Assembly (NCBI GenBank): GCA_030278955.1
Contig: JAOANR010000006.1
Span: forward strand, 29,617,124 to 29,681,123
Reading direction: 5' to 3'
DNA length: 64,000 nt
Source of the DNA: Hygrophila difformis
Lineage: Eukaryota; Streptophyta; Magnoliopsida; Lamiales; Acanthaceae
Shown here piece by piece: positions 31,880 to 43,879 of this stretch (within the stretch, counting starts at the first letter, position 1; each line of letters starts with the position of its first letter). The notes beneath the pieces were generated by a model that was given only the letters and a program-made list of their open reading frames with translations, was not told the origin of the DNA and did no database searches. The position numbers and the translations under genes were made by a program.

Positions 31880-32120
31880 ACGCAATTGACTTGAGTGGTA
31901 TGAGGCTCTGGCAGCTGAATCAAATGTCTCAGGTTCGAACCTTTGTGTATGCATAATTCTACTTTGGGAGATGTAGCGTTTCAATGTCCACCAGATCATC
32001 GAGAAATTGCTAGTATAGTATACTCCGGCTGTATGCATAATTCTACTTTGGGAGAGATAGCCTTTCAGTGTCCACCAGATCATCGAAAAATTGCTAGTAC
32101 AGTATACTCCGGCTAGATTT
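31880..32120 (+). mobile_element. tRNA-derived SINE with an internal 84-bp duplication
   Basis: An A-box-like TGACTTGAGTGGT at 31887-31899 is followed 32 bases later by a perfect B box GGTTCGAACC (31932-31941), the layout of an RNA polymerase III promoter in tRNA-derived SINEs. The body contains two units with an 84-base period (31951-32034 and 32035-32114), each starting GCATAATTCTACTTTGGGAG and ending CTCCGGCT. I did not find a clear target duplication or 3' tail. Confidence 0.65.
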
Positions 32121-33250
32121 ATGTGCATGAAATAGAATTAGAAATTCCGTGTTTCTAATAGGTGGAGTTCATTTAATTTCTTGATTTTGCCTAGCTTATA
32201 TTAGAAAAACGATGAATATAGAGTTTCAATCCAAAACCAAATGACAATTGATGGAATAACTCATAACTATATAAACAATGAGAATTCCAACACATAGACA
32301 ATATGAGATACTTGACGCCCTTCCTATAAGTGCAAATTAGGATTAGCTCAATGTATTGAGAGAGATTTTATGAACCATAAAAATGAAAAATGTAGTATAA
32401 TTTAATTGGAATGGTGAATGTACTACACAGAATGATGGATAGTGCAATTTTTATACTTTATAGACATCTCTATACAATTGGACTTGCAACGAATGAACAA
32501 CAATAAAAAGAGCAAAGAATTAGTGAGCACTATGAAAGGTTTCTAAAGCACGAGTATACTTATGGAGCAGTATAATTTACAAGTGGAAGTGTCAATACAA
32601 ATAACTGGTCATGCCTTTAAAGCAAAAACAACATAACCAATTAATTAATTTGTCGTGTTGTTGTCGGTTGAAAAATTAATTAGAACTCCACTACCTAAGC
32701 TAAACCTTAGCTTAATCATTTTACTGTTTATTTTCGTGAAGCGCACAAAAGAAGATATTTACACAAGCATCGAATGCCAAAAAAGAATTGGAAAGCAAAA
32801 GTGGAATCATTTTGGATGAGAGAATCCAATGTGGGATATTATGATATTTCTTGCTTTCTTTCTTTCTTCTTCAGATTTCATTTTGTTAAATTTGTTTTAA
32901 ATAATTCGTGTTATATGGTAGTATTTATTTATTCAGTCTTGTTTTATGTTAGTTTTCTATGTTTATCATTCACAAATACTCTACCTTAAGATCTTGCTTA
33001 AGCAGATAGATCCCATAACTACTCAAGATAAGTGTGTTGGTTTTAAGAGATAAATTATACTTCTATAAATCATATTAATTATGGAAAACAGTATAAAGTT
33101 ATTAAATATACCCTTTAATTTCAACCTCAAACACACATTACAGATGAAACTAAAGGAAAAGAAATGTTAGAAGGATCCATACCATAAAATTAATCATAAT
33201 GCTATTAGACTATTTTATAGTATAATATGATATGATATGATGCATAAATA
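32121..33250. other. AT-rich intergenic DNA, nothing recognised
   Basis: About 1.1 kb with only short frames, none with a recognisable domain. Confidence 0.5.
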
Positions 33251-33480
33251 TTACTCTCTCCGTCCCACTATATATATTCGTCTTGTATGATTTTTATGAC
33301 AACGTTCATTGTTTAACTTTGATTCAATTTTATTACAATTATATATTTGAAAAAATAGTCAACTCCAGTCTTGTTAGATTCGGTCTAATAGTATAGTTTA
33401 GAAAATATATTTTGCATAATTTTTACTTATATATTTTCAGATATTAACCTTTAAAAAAATACTATATTGTATTGTGTGTC
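33251..33480. repeat. truncated Stowaway-like MITE candidate
   Basis: TACTCTCTCCGTCCCACTAT at 33253 resembles a Stowaway (Tc1/mariner MITE) terminus. No matching inverted end is found downstream, so the copy is partial or diverged. Confidence 0.4.
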
Positions 33481-33892
33481 GATGTCAAACATGACATATT
33501 TATTGAAACGGGGTTGCTTTTAGTGTTGTGTAGTGCGTATGGGATATTCGTATTCTAAAAGGGACAAAATAAAGATGTTTGATGGTCCATAAAGGAATGA
33601 GGAATTGAGGATTGGAAGTCGTAGTCCAAAAGATGCACTCATTCCAACGGTCAAATTTGGTTTCGACTACAAAATTGTGGGTTAGCATTCATTTTGAGGG
33701 GAAAAAAAGAGGATCTGGTTTGAATCAAGATGAATGTGTCACTGGATGAATGTGCTGATCAGCAGGATGATTGAATTTCTATTATATTGGTAGTAAATAT
33801 GAACTTGGAAATATTATTTACACATGCCTTATATGCTTCCATAATTCACGAGGTAATTCATTCAAGAGAAAATGCAATGGCATTCATCCAGC
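33481..33892. other. intergenic DNA, nothing recognised
   Basis: No ORF or repeat structure that I can support. Confidence 0.45.
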
Positions 33893-34500
33893 CAGGGATG
33901 GGGAAAAATATCGAATATACCGCATATCATGTATATCATACCGAAAAAATACCAAGAATACCGAAATTTTCATTATACCGTAATTTTCGGTACGTGCGGT
34001 ATCACCGGTATGACACCGTACTGTAAGATTTCGGTACGGTAACAGTATAGATTTTTTGATACCGCGGTATACCGTTACCGTACCGAACTTCGGTATATAC
34101 CGCGGTATCGGTACGTCGGTACTCAGTATGTACCGAGGGTGCGGTATGCCACGATATCCTCTATCGGTATGTATTGAATGTTATATACCAAACTTACCGG
34201 TAAAATATACATAATTATAAGTATAATTTTACATATTTAACCCTACATATCGGTATGTCGGTATGTACCGAATGTTCGGTATGTCGGTATATACTGCGAT
34301 ACCAGTATGTCGGTATATACCGAATGTTCTGTATATCGATATATACCGAACTTATTAAAATATCGGTATGGTAACGATAAAAAAATATTTCATACCGAAA
34401 TTTTTGGTATACCGATCTTCAGAATATCGAAGGTTTCGGTATGGCATCGGTATGAAAATTTTATACCCTACGTTTCGGTATGGTATACGGAAGTAGTGCT
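33893..34500. repeat. CGGTAT/ATACCG-rich repeat, hAT-like candidate
   Basis: Begins CAGGGATGGGGAAAAATATC, a plausible hAT terminus, and then carries dozens of CGGTAT, ATACCG and CGGTACG words on both strands. That gives many short palindromes and strong internal symmetry. The far end is not cleanly defined and no 8-bp duplication is seen. Similar CGGTAT-rich non-autonomous elements are known in plants. Confidence 0.5.
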
Positions 34501-35408
34501 ATAGTATTCAATTGAACATATATAATGTTAAGTTTAGCACATGTAATGACATAGGCCATATGGACCCAGGATAGATAATTCCGCCCGTCTTCTTGCAATG
34601 AAAAGAGAAAGGATAATTCCAGCGGGGAGGACATCTCCGCCCATCTTCTTGCAATGAGTAGTTTGTTGTTGATTGCTATAGTATGGTATTTGGTATTGCA
34701 ATTTTAAATTAGAGTTTAGAGTCTGGAGTTTGGAAAGTTAAAAGTTGGGGGAGATGAGCATTCAGAGTTTAGATATTATAGATTAAAATATGGCGGTTAT
34801 TGTATATTGTAATTAGTATTTACTATATATATATATGTATATAGGATTTTAGGCCATTTTTAATATGTATTTTAAAAACCAAAAGCTAATCGCTAACGTT
34901 TGTTCCCAAACGTAGCCATTATCCTTTGCATAGGAGAAACCCTAGTTTTATTCTCATATGATTGTATAAATACATCTAGAATCGTGCGTAACCTCCTCCG
35001 CTCCGTTTCATTTGCTCCCCTCTAATCCATTGATCGTGCATAACATTCTCATATTAAGTTGGAGCTTTAAATGTGTTAAAGTCCCACATCTGTTATATGT
35101 TGGGTTATCCCCTTGTATGTGGACATGAGCCATTCTACCTATCACAAATTGGTTTTAGGTTGAAGCCCTAGGTCCATCATATTTACGTGATTTCCCGTTC
35201 CAATCCCCGCACGGGGAGAGCTTCTCGGCGAGGTTGGCTATATTTGGAAAATTATTAGAGTTTGAGTTTGTAATTAGTGGTGAAAATAGTTTAAAAATTG
35301 AGATAATTTTGAATAATGGTGTTTGGTGTTAGAATTTAAAATTAGAGTTTAGAAGTTGGAGTTTGAAAAACTAAACGTTGGGGGAGATGAGTGTTTAGAG
35401 TTTATTAT
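34501..35408. other. intergenic DNA with a direct repeat at both ends
   Basis: A stretch at about 34688-34768 (AAATTAGAGTTTAGAG, GTTGGGGGAGATGAG) recurs at about 35320-35403. The sequence after the first copy (about 34840-34885, TTTTTAATATGTATTTTAAA) recurs at 45410-45430, beyond the Tat insertion. The second copy was therefore split by that element. Between the copies nothing coding is seen. Confidence 0.55.
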
Positions 35409-36055
35409 TGTTAACCCAGCAAAAAATGGAGCCCATCTCTATGGTGAAGGCCCATCTGTTTTCGGTTGCCCGGCCCAGTCAAAAATATATCCAGAAGAAA
35501 GACGCGTAGCCCAGAAGATATATCCGGAGGTGGATGTGTGGCCCAGTCCGGAAGAGGGGTTCAAGGCCTGGTACGTGAAGAAGTCCTCAAGAGGCCTCAC
35601 ACAAAATCAAGATGAGGCGAGGTGCCAATAGATCATGGCGAGGTGCCAAAGTGCCAATAAACATAGAGGTGCCAATAAGGAAACAAATTATGTTCCATGG
35701 AAACAAATCATGTTCCATGGAAACAGATCATGGCCAGACAGTCCGAACGAAGGAGGCTTCACCATTATCTAAGGAAACAAATCTAGAGACGGATCGGAGG
35801 AGCGTCCATAGTTCAAGTTTGAGGGAGGCTTCACCATTATATAAGCGCAAGTGGCCTCGCAAGCAGAGACACCTCGAACACTCCGAGAGAGAGCTTTTAC
35901 TTATTTTCCCTGCATTTTATTGTTTTCTGTTCTTAAATTCTTTTACCGCTTTCTTTAAATTTCTGTATTCGTTTTTCCTAGTTTTTTCTGTAATCTTTCC
36001 TCCCAATTCATCAATAAAAGAGAGATACTTTCCTCCCAAAATTTTACTGTTAACA
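35409..36055 (+). repeat. 5' LTR of the Tat element
   Basis: Starts TGTTAACCCAGC and ends ACTGTTAACA; the ends are near-inverted TGTTAAC/GTTAACA. A TATA-like TATATAA lies at 35838-35844 and an AATAAAAG polyadenylation-like word at about 36013. Confidence 0.93.
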
Positions 36056-36057
36056 AA

Positions 36058-36075
36058 TTGGCACGCCCAGTGGGA
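36058..36075 (+). promoter_or_regulatory. primer binding site of the Tat element
   Basis: TTGGCACGCCCAGTGGGA two bases after the 5' LTR, of the TGGCRCC-like type seen in Tat elements. I do not assign the priming tRNA. Confidence 0.65.
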
Positions 36076-36109
36076 CCCGATTCGATACCATATCCGCTTC
36101 GAGTTGTGT

Positions 36110-39100
36110 ATGCGTTTTAGATCCGGAAAAATCATAGTCGATCTGACACAAGAATTTGAAGGCATGTCTTTGCAAGACCAGAAAATCCAGCGAACATTGG
36201 ATGAAGACGCCGGTGAAACGGCGAACATCACCTCACCGCAGCAGGGGATAATGCAGATCCCCACTCTGTCCGAACAAATGCGGCTATCGGTGACTGAATC
36301 GATGGCCGAATTCATGCCTTTACTTACAAGGCACTTTATGGACGTTCTGCGGCCTGCCATGGCCGACCAAACCAGCCAGATATGCGGTTCCTTGCGCGAT
36401 GGAGGCCTCCCGGCACCCAGTACTACTATGGCACCTAGCACTCCGTACCCGGGACCGTCAAGAGGACAACAGCGAATGTGGGGAAACACACCTGGCCAGC
36501 CGCCACTCCAGGACTCTGGAAGCGTGGCCAGTATGTTTCCACATTCATATCAAACAACGTATACTTTTTCTCCAGCGGCACCCAGCATGCCGAATTTGGG
36601 TTACGCGGCACCTCCCATGCCGGTATATGCTCCATCAAATCCTTTGATGGCAACTAGCGCTGCACCAGGCTGCATGGCGGCCGGACCGAGCATGGCGCCG
36701 AGACAGGCGGCACCTCAGGTGCCGAACATCCCAACTGCATCGTATGTGGCGGCCCCTCTCAACCCGGGTTGGATGCCACCAACCCTAGGGGGGCAAGCTC
36801 CACAGACAGGCGGAGTGGTGGCGGCTTCCATGCCAATGGCCGCCACTCCCATCCACACAGAAGGACACGCTCCACAACCAGGTGGAGCACCCACAACACA
36901 TGCCGCCATGCCTCCTACGCAGGCACCAGTGATTTCGCCGGAGTTGCTTGCAGACATGATGCAGCAGCACTTCGGGATTCAGCTAAAGCCGATGGAGCGG
37001 CCTACATACCGAAAGCCATATCCGGACTGGGTAGATACCATGCAGCCCTATCCAAGGGGCTTCAAGATGCCGGAATTCACTTCTTTTTCAGGAGATGATG
37101 GCAAGTCTACAGTGGAGCTCGTCGGAAGGTTCACAGCCCAATGCGGGGAAGCAGCGGCCAATGACTGGCTGAAACTAAGACTGTTCAGCTCATCCCTCAC
37201 CAGACCTGCCTTCGCGTGGTTTGCCTCATTGCGGCCTAACTCAATCCAGAATTGGGCCGACCTCGAACGTGCATTCCATGATAGGTTTTACACTCCACTG
37301 TCTACGGTAAGTCTCGTAGACCTTACTAACGCTAAGCAATATGCCGATGAAGCAGCGAGTGCGTTTATTAGTAGGTTACAACGGCTGAAAGACCGATGTT
37401 CCATAGCAATCCCCGAAAGGGAAATAACTAATATTGCAGTGGCAAATATGTTGCCAAGACTGAAGGAACATTTAATTGCGCAGGATGCAACTGACCTTGC
37501 CCAGCTGGCCGAGAGAGCGGCCCGCTTGGAGAAGTTCCAAGAGGAACAAGAAGGGAGACGTCCTACACGTCGAGTCCACTTTGAAGAAGTGGTGGTCAGC
37601 GACGAGGAGGAACCAGTGGAAGTGGCTGTTGCGGAACTGGTCCAAACAGCCAAGCCACATGCCTGTGCGGCCCTTAAGCCGCCTAAACAAAAGGAGGCCA
37701 AATACAAACCTGAAGAGGACCTCTTCGACATGAGCAAGGCGGACCAAGTGTTCGATGCCCTACTCAGGGATGACGTGGTTAAACTGCCTGAAGGACAAAA
37801 GTTACCAGCGGCCGAAGACATTCGGGGCCGATCATTTTGTAAGTGGCATAACTCATACACTCATAGCATTACCAAATGCCGGAGTTTTAAGACTGCCATA
37901 CAAAATAGGATTAAAGAAGGGCGTTTGAAAATTGCAGGTATGAAAGTGGACCTGGACCCGTTCCCACAACTTCGTGTGGGTGCTGCTGGACTTGTTCCAA
38001 ACCCAGATGATGGCGGCTCCAGTAGCCGGGTGGATCAAGAAGGGGAACGCGTTGAGATCGATGAACAAGATGACGACTTGTTATCAGATGAGTCGGACAC
38101 TGAGAAAGAGAAGGAGTTGTACAGCAAACAACCCAGGTTCAAAAAGATGTCTAAGGAGGACTTTGAAAAAATCCTAAGAGCTGAAGAGAAAGAACATCAG
38201 AAGAGGAAGAATCCTCCGTTGAGGATCGAGATTCCAAAACCTGCTATTGAAATCCGCGACAATGGGAAGCACCAATCTGCCACTCGGGATTACAGGCAAG
38301 GAGTGGAAGTGGTGCCAACTTTGATGAGGCGCCCGGAACATCCTGCTGAGACTGATAGATGGATGAGAAACAGGGCCGGAGGCAAGGTTAATCAAAAGGA
38401 ACCGCCACCTATGACCAGGAGTCAGTACAGGCGGGCTCAGAGAAGGTATGCCGAAGAGATGCGGCAATGGGAAGCCCAGATTCATAAGTTAGAATCGTCC
38501 AAGCCTCGGAAACCAGTACAACCGATCTACTTCAGGCCTCAGGGGGAAACCTCCGAGCAGCGGAGGCCTATCCATGAAAGACTGCATTATCCGGATGGAA
38601 AACATGTGTACAGGAAGCATAGCTCCCCCATGTCACCTCGAAGGCCTGTGCATGAGCGGCTTAGAGATGATAGGGGAAGGTCACATGAGGCCTTAAGGAG
38701 GCCATATCCACCATCATCTCCCTCCACGAGGCCTCATCCTCCATCACCTCCCTCCAGGAGGCCACATCCGCCATCACCTCCCGCCAGGAGACCAGTGTGA
38801 GAAAGGTTGCAATGGGCAGAGCGACAACACCCGAAGGCACCTCAGCCTAAGACCACGGAACCTAGCAATCGCCCGACAGCTTCCAGGGACAAGGGCAAAG
38901 CGGTCGTCGCAACCGAGTTAAGTAAAGAAAAAGCCGAAAATGAACCCTGGCCAGATAAATTCATGGAGAGGTTTAGTCGCACGGGTGATCCGGGGACCGC
39001 CAGAGAAATGGCCATGATGAAGGTTCTCACCAGGTTCTTTGCTTACATAGCGGCCCATCAGGCCGGTGAATGTGGGACTGAACGCGACAGTTACGAGGGA

Positions 39101-40225
39101 TTCATGACCTATTGCAGACACCTTGATAAAAAAGCAGAAAAGCAGCCTGAGACACAACCAATCAGTGAGTTGTCGCAAATACACTTCGGTACTGTCACTT
39201 CCAAAGATGTGGAAGCTGCAATGGAGGCTAGTCAAGAGAAGCCTAAAGTTGGTATAAATGCTATAGGTGTCATGACCGAAGATCTTGACATGCTAGATGG
39301 TATGGAGCTCGACGAGGGAAACAACCTTGACATGGAGGAGGCAAACCTGGATGATGCCTTCTAGGTTGGTCTAGAAAACGACCTCAAGGCAGCGGGCTGT
39401 GAATATGAACAAGAGGAAGAGCCAATGGATCCTGTTGTACCAATGCAAGTGGTAGGACTGGCCGCAGATGAGGAGGTAAGCGATGTTGAGTCCGAAGTAT
39501 GGGATGAGGAGGAACCATCATTTGCTAGGCTCATTGAGGAGATGGATGAAATGATAGCAGAGCTCTCCCATCCGACCAGGAATCTCCTTGAGGAGTTAGG
39601 TGGCCAGTCTGTTCAAGGGCCAATGATGCCACAATTCGCCAAGCCGGAAACATCCCAGACTAGGCAGTTGAAGCCGTTGTACATCAAAGCTCACATTGAC
39701 GGGCGTCCGATAAACAGGGTGTTCGTCGACAATGGGGCAGCAGCAAATGTGATGCCAATGTCCACTTTAAGGAAGATCGGTAAGAGTGAGAAGGATCTCA
39801 TCCCCACCAGGGTCAGGATGTGCAGCTTTGTGGGAGAGGCCACTCAATCTGCGAGATTCATAACGGCAGACATCACTGTGGGATCCAAGACAATCAAAGT
39901 AGCGTTCTTTGTGGTAAAGTCGAGAACTTGTTACTCGGCATTACTGGGACGGGATTGGATTCACATGGCACAATGTGTGCCATCCACCCTACACCAACAG
40001 TTGCTCATCTGGAATGATGATCAAGTAGAGCTGGTGGAGGCAGATCCCCAACCTTTCACAGGACACGACCGCAACAACGATGAGGCAATCTTTTACTTGG
40101 AAGACATCCAGCCTGCGTCAGCTCTGATTGGGGTGGACTTAGACCTCGAGTCCATTGACTTCACTTCCAGCGGCTTCAAGCTACATCCGGTAGACGGCCG
40201 ACACGAGTCCTCAGATTCTACATGA
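36110..40225 (+). pseudogene. Tat gag and aspartic protease, two in-frame stops
   Basis: One frame from ATG 36110 (or 36164) to TGA 40223-40225, broken by TGA at 38798-38800 and TAG at 39362-39364. After a Met/Ala/Pro-rich region (about 36540-36960) comes the Retrotrans_gag capsid domain (LFSSSLTRPAFAWFASLRPN, LERAFHDRFYTPLSTVSLVD). A knuckle-like CKWHNSYTHSITKC lies near 37840. A 30-bp repeat present three times at about 38697-38791 encodes RPHPPSPP units. The protease-like site is VFVDNGAAANVMP near 39720, with Asn where Ser/Thr is usual. The open frame extends upstream into the 5' LTR, but that part is not gag. Confidence 0.88.
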
Positions 40226-43200
40226 TGAATAGCCAGGATATCTACAAAGACTTACTGCAGTGGCTCGCCACCACAGAGATGATGATGGGTGCCGAGGACA
40301 AGTCCAAGAGTCTAACTGATAAAAGGCCATCTGAGTGGCCATCTTCTGTCAAGCGGACGCTACCTAGTCCGGAAGCCAAAGAACGACTTGTGGACATCAA
40401 CCTTGGAACGGATGCAGAGCCAAAACTCACCAAGGTAAGCGCTTCATTGCCAGAGGAAGAGCGGCGCCAACTAGTGGAGCTGATTCAGAAATACAAAGAT
40501 TGTTTTGCGTGGCAGTATACAGATATGCCAGGACTCTCAAGAGAACTAGTGGAACACAAATTGCCAACTCATCCTAAGTTCAGGCCTCACAAGCAGCCGC
40601 CTAGACGTTTCGATCCAGACACCATCCCAAAGATAAAGGCCGAGATTGAAAAGCTTCTTAGAGCAGGGTACATTAGAACGTGTCGCTATATAGAGTGGCT
40701 TGCTAATATTGTACCTGTTTTGAAGAAAAATGGCCAATTAAGAGTCTGTATAGATTTTAGAAATTTGAACTTGGCAACACCCAAGGATGAGTATGTAATG
40801 CCTATGGCCGATATGCTTGTTGATGCGGCCGACGGCTACAAATTTTTGTCATTAATGGATGGTTGTTCTGGATACAACCAAATTTTTATTTCTGAAGCTG
40901 ATGTGCACAAAACTGCTTTTCGTTGCCCGGGGCCTGTCGGCATCTTCGAATGGGTGGTCATGCCTTTTGGCTTGAAGAATGCCGGGGTAACATACCAAAG
41001 GGCCATGAACATGATTTTTCATGATCTAATTGGCCACACGCTTGAAGTTCACATTGATGACATCGTAGTCAAATCATGTGAATTTGGCCAGCACTTGGCC
41101 CATCTAGAGGATGCCTTCATCCGAATGAGGCAATATGGATTGAAAATCAATCCAGCTAAGTGTGCCTTCGGAGTGGCAGCAGGGAACTTCTTAGGTTTCC
41201 TGGTGCATGAGAGAGGCATTGAGGTAGATCACAACAAGGCTAAGGCCATCCTGGAAGCCCGCGCACCATCCAATCTCAAGGAGTTACAGTCACTGATCGG
41301 CAAGATTAACTTCCTAAGGAGATTCATTGCTAATGCTGCAGGGAAGATGAAAGCGTTCACTACCTTACTTAAAGAAAGAAAGGACGAAACATTTCTATGG
41401 ACAGCGGAACATCAAGGAGCCTTTGCAGAAATAAAAAGAGTGTTGGGCAACCCTACAGTGTTAGTGCCACCAAGGCATGGGGTACCGCTCAAGCTATATG
41501 TGTCAGCCTCCGAAGAATCCATCGGGTGCCTACTTGCACAAGATGATGAGAACGGCAGGGAAAGGGCTATCTACTACCTTAGCAAAACGCTACAAGGGCC
41601 GGAGGTAAGATACACTGCACTGGAGAAGCTATGTTACGCTCTAGTGTACTCCTGCAGCAAATTAGAACATTACATGCTGCCAAGGACAGTCCAAGTGGTG
41701 GCGCCATTCGATTTGGTAAGGATGCTTCTGCATAAGCCGGCGTTGAAAGGTCGCCAAGCTAAATGGGCAATGAAAATCAGTCCCTTCACTCTTGTGCAAG
41801 TCCCTCAGAAAGCGGTCAAGGGCCAAGCGTTAGCTGATTTCCTAGCTCAACATCCCTCATTAACTGTGCCAGAGGACCCCATGGAAGTCTCCTTCATAGG
41901 ATTCGAACCATGGGAACTGACCTTCGATGGATCTTGTGCAAGCAGCGGCTCGGGAGCCGGTATTACAATCACTAGCCCTCTGGGACAACATTGGAAGCTT
42001 GCACGGGAACTGGAACCAGGCACCACCAACAATCAAGCAGAGTATGAGGCTTTAATTTTTGGCCTAGAAACAGCACTGCTCAAGGGCGCGAAGTCCATTA
42101 CGATTTTTGGAGACTCCGAAGTCATCCTGAAGCAATTAATAGGAGAATATGAATGCAAGAGTCCAAGGCTAATTAAGTGCTATGAGACAGCATTAGAACT
42201 CTTGTACAAATTTTCGGATGTTACCATCACACACGTGCCTAGAAGTTAAAATCAAGAAGCCAACGAAGCTGCCCAACTCGCTTCAGGATGGCAGACTAGT
42301 CGCCCTAGGGGGGCACCATGCATTGCCACCATCGCAAATGAGTCTGAAGACCAACAAGGAATCCGTCCCCAACATTCCAATGATGATTGGAGGACTGAAA
42401 TAACACGATACCTCGAGAACCCATCACTTGGAGGAGACGGCTCGCTAAAAATCAAATCTTTACGATACACATTGATCAATGGCGAGTTATTCCGAAGGGA
42501 GGTCGATGGATTGCTGCTCAAGTGTGTAGGTCCCGAAGAGGCTAAGCTGCTAATGGGAGAAGTCCACGAGGGAATATGTGGCTCGCATAGAGCAGCGCCT
42601 AGCATGAGATGGAGTATTCATCGCCACGGATATTTCTGGCCAACTATCATGGAAGACTGCATTCTCTACGCTCGGGGTTGTGAGGCTTGCCAGAAACATG
42701 GGCCAATTCAAAGGATACTGGCGGAATAGTTACACACAATCATCAAGCCTTGGCCATTCCGTGGCTGGGGGATGGACATCATTGGAAAAATTCATCCACC
42801 GTCCTCCAAAAACCATGCATTCATACTAGTGGCCACTGACTACTTCACCAAATGGGTAGAAGCATGGCCAATGAGGAAGATCGACCAAAACGATGTAATT
42901 AGGTTCGTGACTAAGCTCATGCATCGATTTGGGATTCCCCAAACAATCACTGCGGATCAAGGGACCGTGTTCACTGGCGAGAAGTTCTTAGCTTTTGCTA
43001 AACAATTCGGGATTCGCATATATCACTCCACTCCATATTACCCCCAAGCAAACGGTCAAACCGAGGCCACCAATAAGATCTTGATAAGTATGATCAGAAA
43101 GGCAGTAGGTGAGAAACCAAGGAAGTGGCATGAGGCTCTGACAGAAGTCCTATGGGCTTACAGAAACTCTAAGTCTACAGCCACCGGCTTCACACCATAC

Positions 43201-43638
43201 TATCTGACGTATGGTCATGACGCCGTCCTACCTTTGGAAATCACAGTCCCCTCTCTAAGAGTGGCCCAACAGCATCATTTAGACTTAACTAAGTATGAAG
43301 AGGCCATGTTGCAAGAGTTGGAGACAGCAGATGGCGACAAGCTGACCGCTCTGGAAAATATCCGTCGCCAAAAGATGAGAATGGCGAGACATTACGACAA
43401 GAGGGTTCGAGGCAAAACCTTTAGCAAGGGAGACCTAGTATGGAAGGTGATTCTACCCTCGGGGGTGCGTGACAATGAAACAGGCAAGTGGTCTCCAAAC
43501 TGGGAAGGACCATTCATTGTTACGCAAAGACTACTTAACGGTGCATACAAACTGATGGACATCGATGGCCAAGAACACAAACAGAGTATAAATGCAAAAT
43601 ATCTCAAGGTGTTCTATCCATCAGTATGGGAATCTTAG
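40222..43638 (+). pseudogene. Tat pol: reverse transcriptase, two RNase H domains, integrase; two in-frame stops
   Basis: The ATG at 40222 overlaps the gag-protease stop as ATGA. Reverse transcriptase has LRVCIDFRNLNLATPKDEY, DGCSGYNQI and HIDDIVVKS in place of the usual YxDD. A first RNase H (LKLYVSASEESIGCLLAQDD) is followed after a linker by a second, archaeal-type RNase H (WELTFDGSCASSGSGAGI, NNQAEYEALI, IFGDSEVILKQL). An in-frame TAA at 42247-42249 follows. The integrase zinc region (CGSHRAAPSMRWSIHRHGYF, CEACQKHG), a TAG at 42727-42729, and the integrase core (DYFTKWVEAWPM, ITADQGTVFTGEKF, YYPQANGQTEATNK) complete it. All parts share one frame. Confidence 0.9.
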
Positions 43639-43879
43639 TAAGTAACGCAAGTGCATCAAAAGTGGCCAATCATAGTCTCGGCCAAAAGAGTAGCGATAAT
43701 ATCCCAAAGTAAAAACAAGAGTAACATGCAAATTCACCAAATTCAGTCCGACGTCCCTCCTACGTGCCAAAATGCTCACCAACCCCATGATACTCGCTCA
43801 ACACACATAGGCCTCCACCGAAATATGCACAGCAAAATAGAGATGGAGAATAGCGGACTAACCTGATCCATGAGTAAAT
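43639..43879 (+). other. start of the Tat 3' untranslated region
   Basis: Non-coding stretch after pol with no repeats; it leads into the GC-rich array. Confidence 0.6.

Noticed and set aside
31932..31941. A tRNA gene at the GGTTCGAACC box
   Set aside because: No acceptor stem or anticodon arm can be folded; the boxes fit a SINE promoter instead.
35612..36109. N-terminal extension of the Tat gag frame into the 5' LTR
   Set aside because: The LTR and primer site lie inside it, and the same peptide appears at 44943 in the 3' LTR; gag begins after the primer site.
36435..36970. Minus-strand frames of 60-80 codons opposite Tat gag
   Set aside because: Complements of the Pro/Ala/Met-rich part of gag with no independent support.
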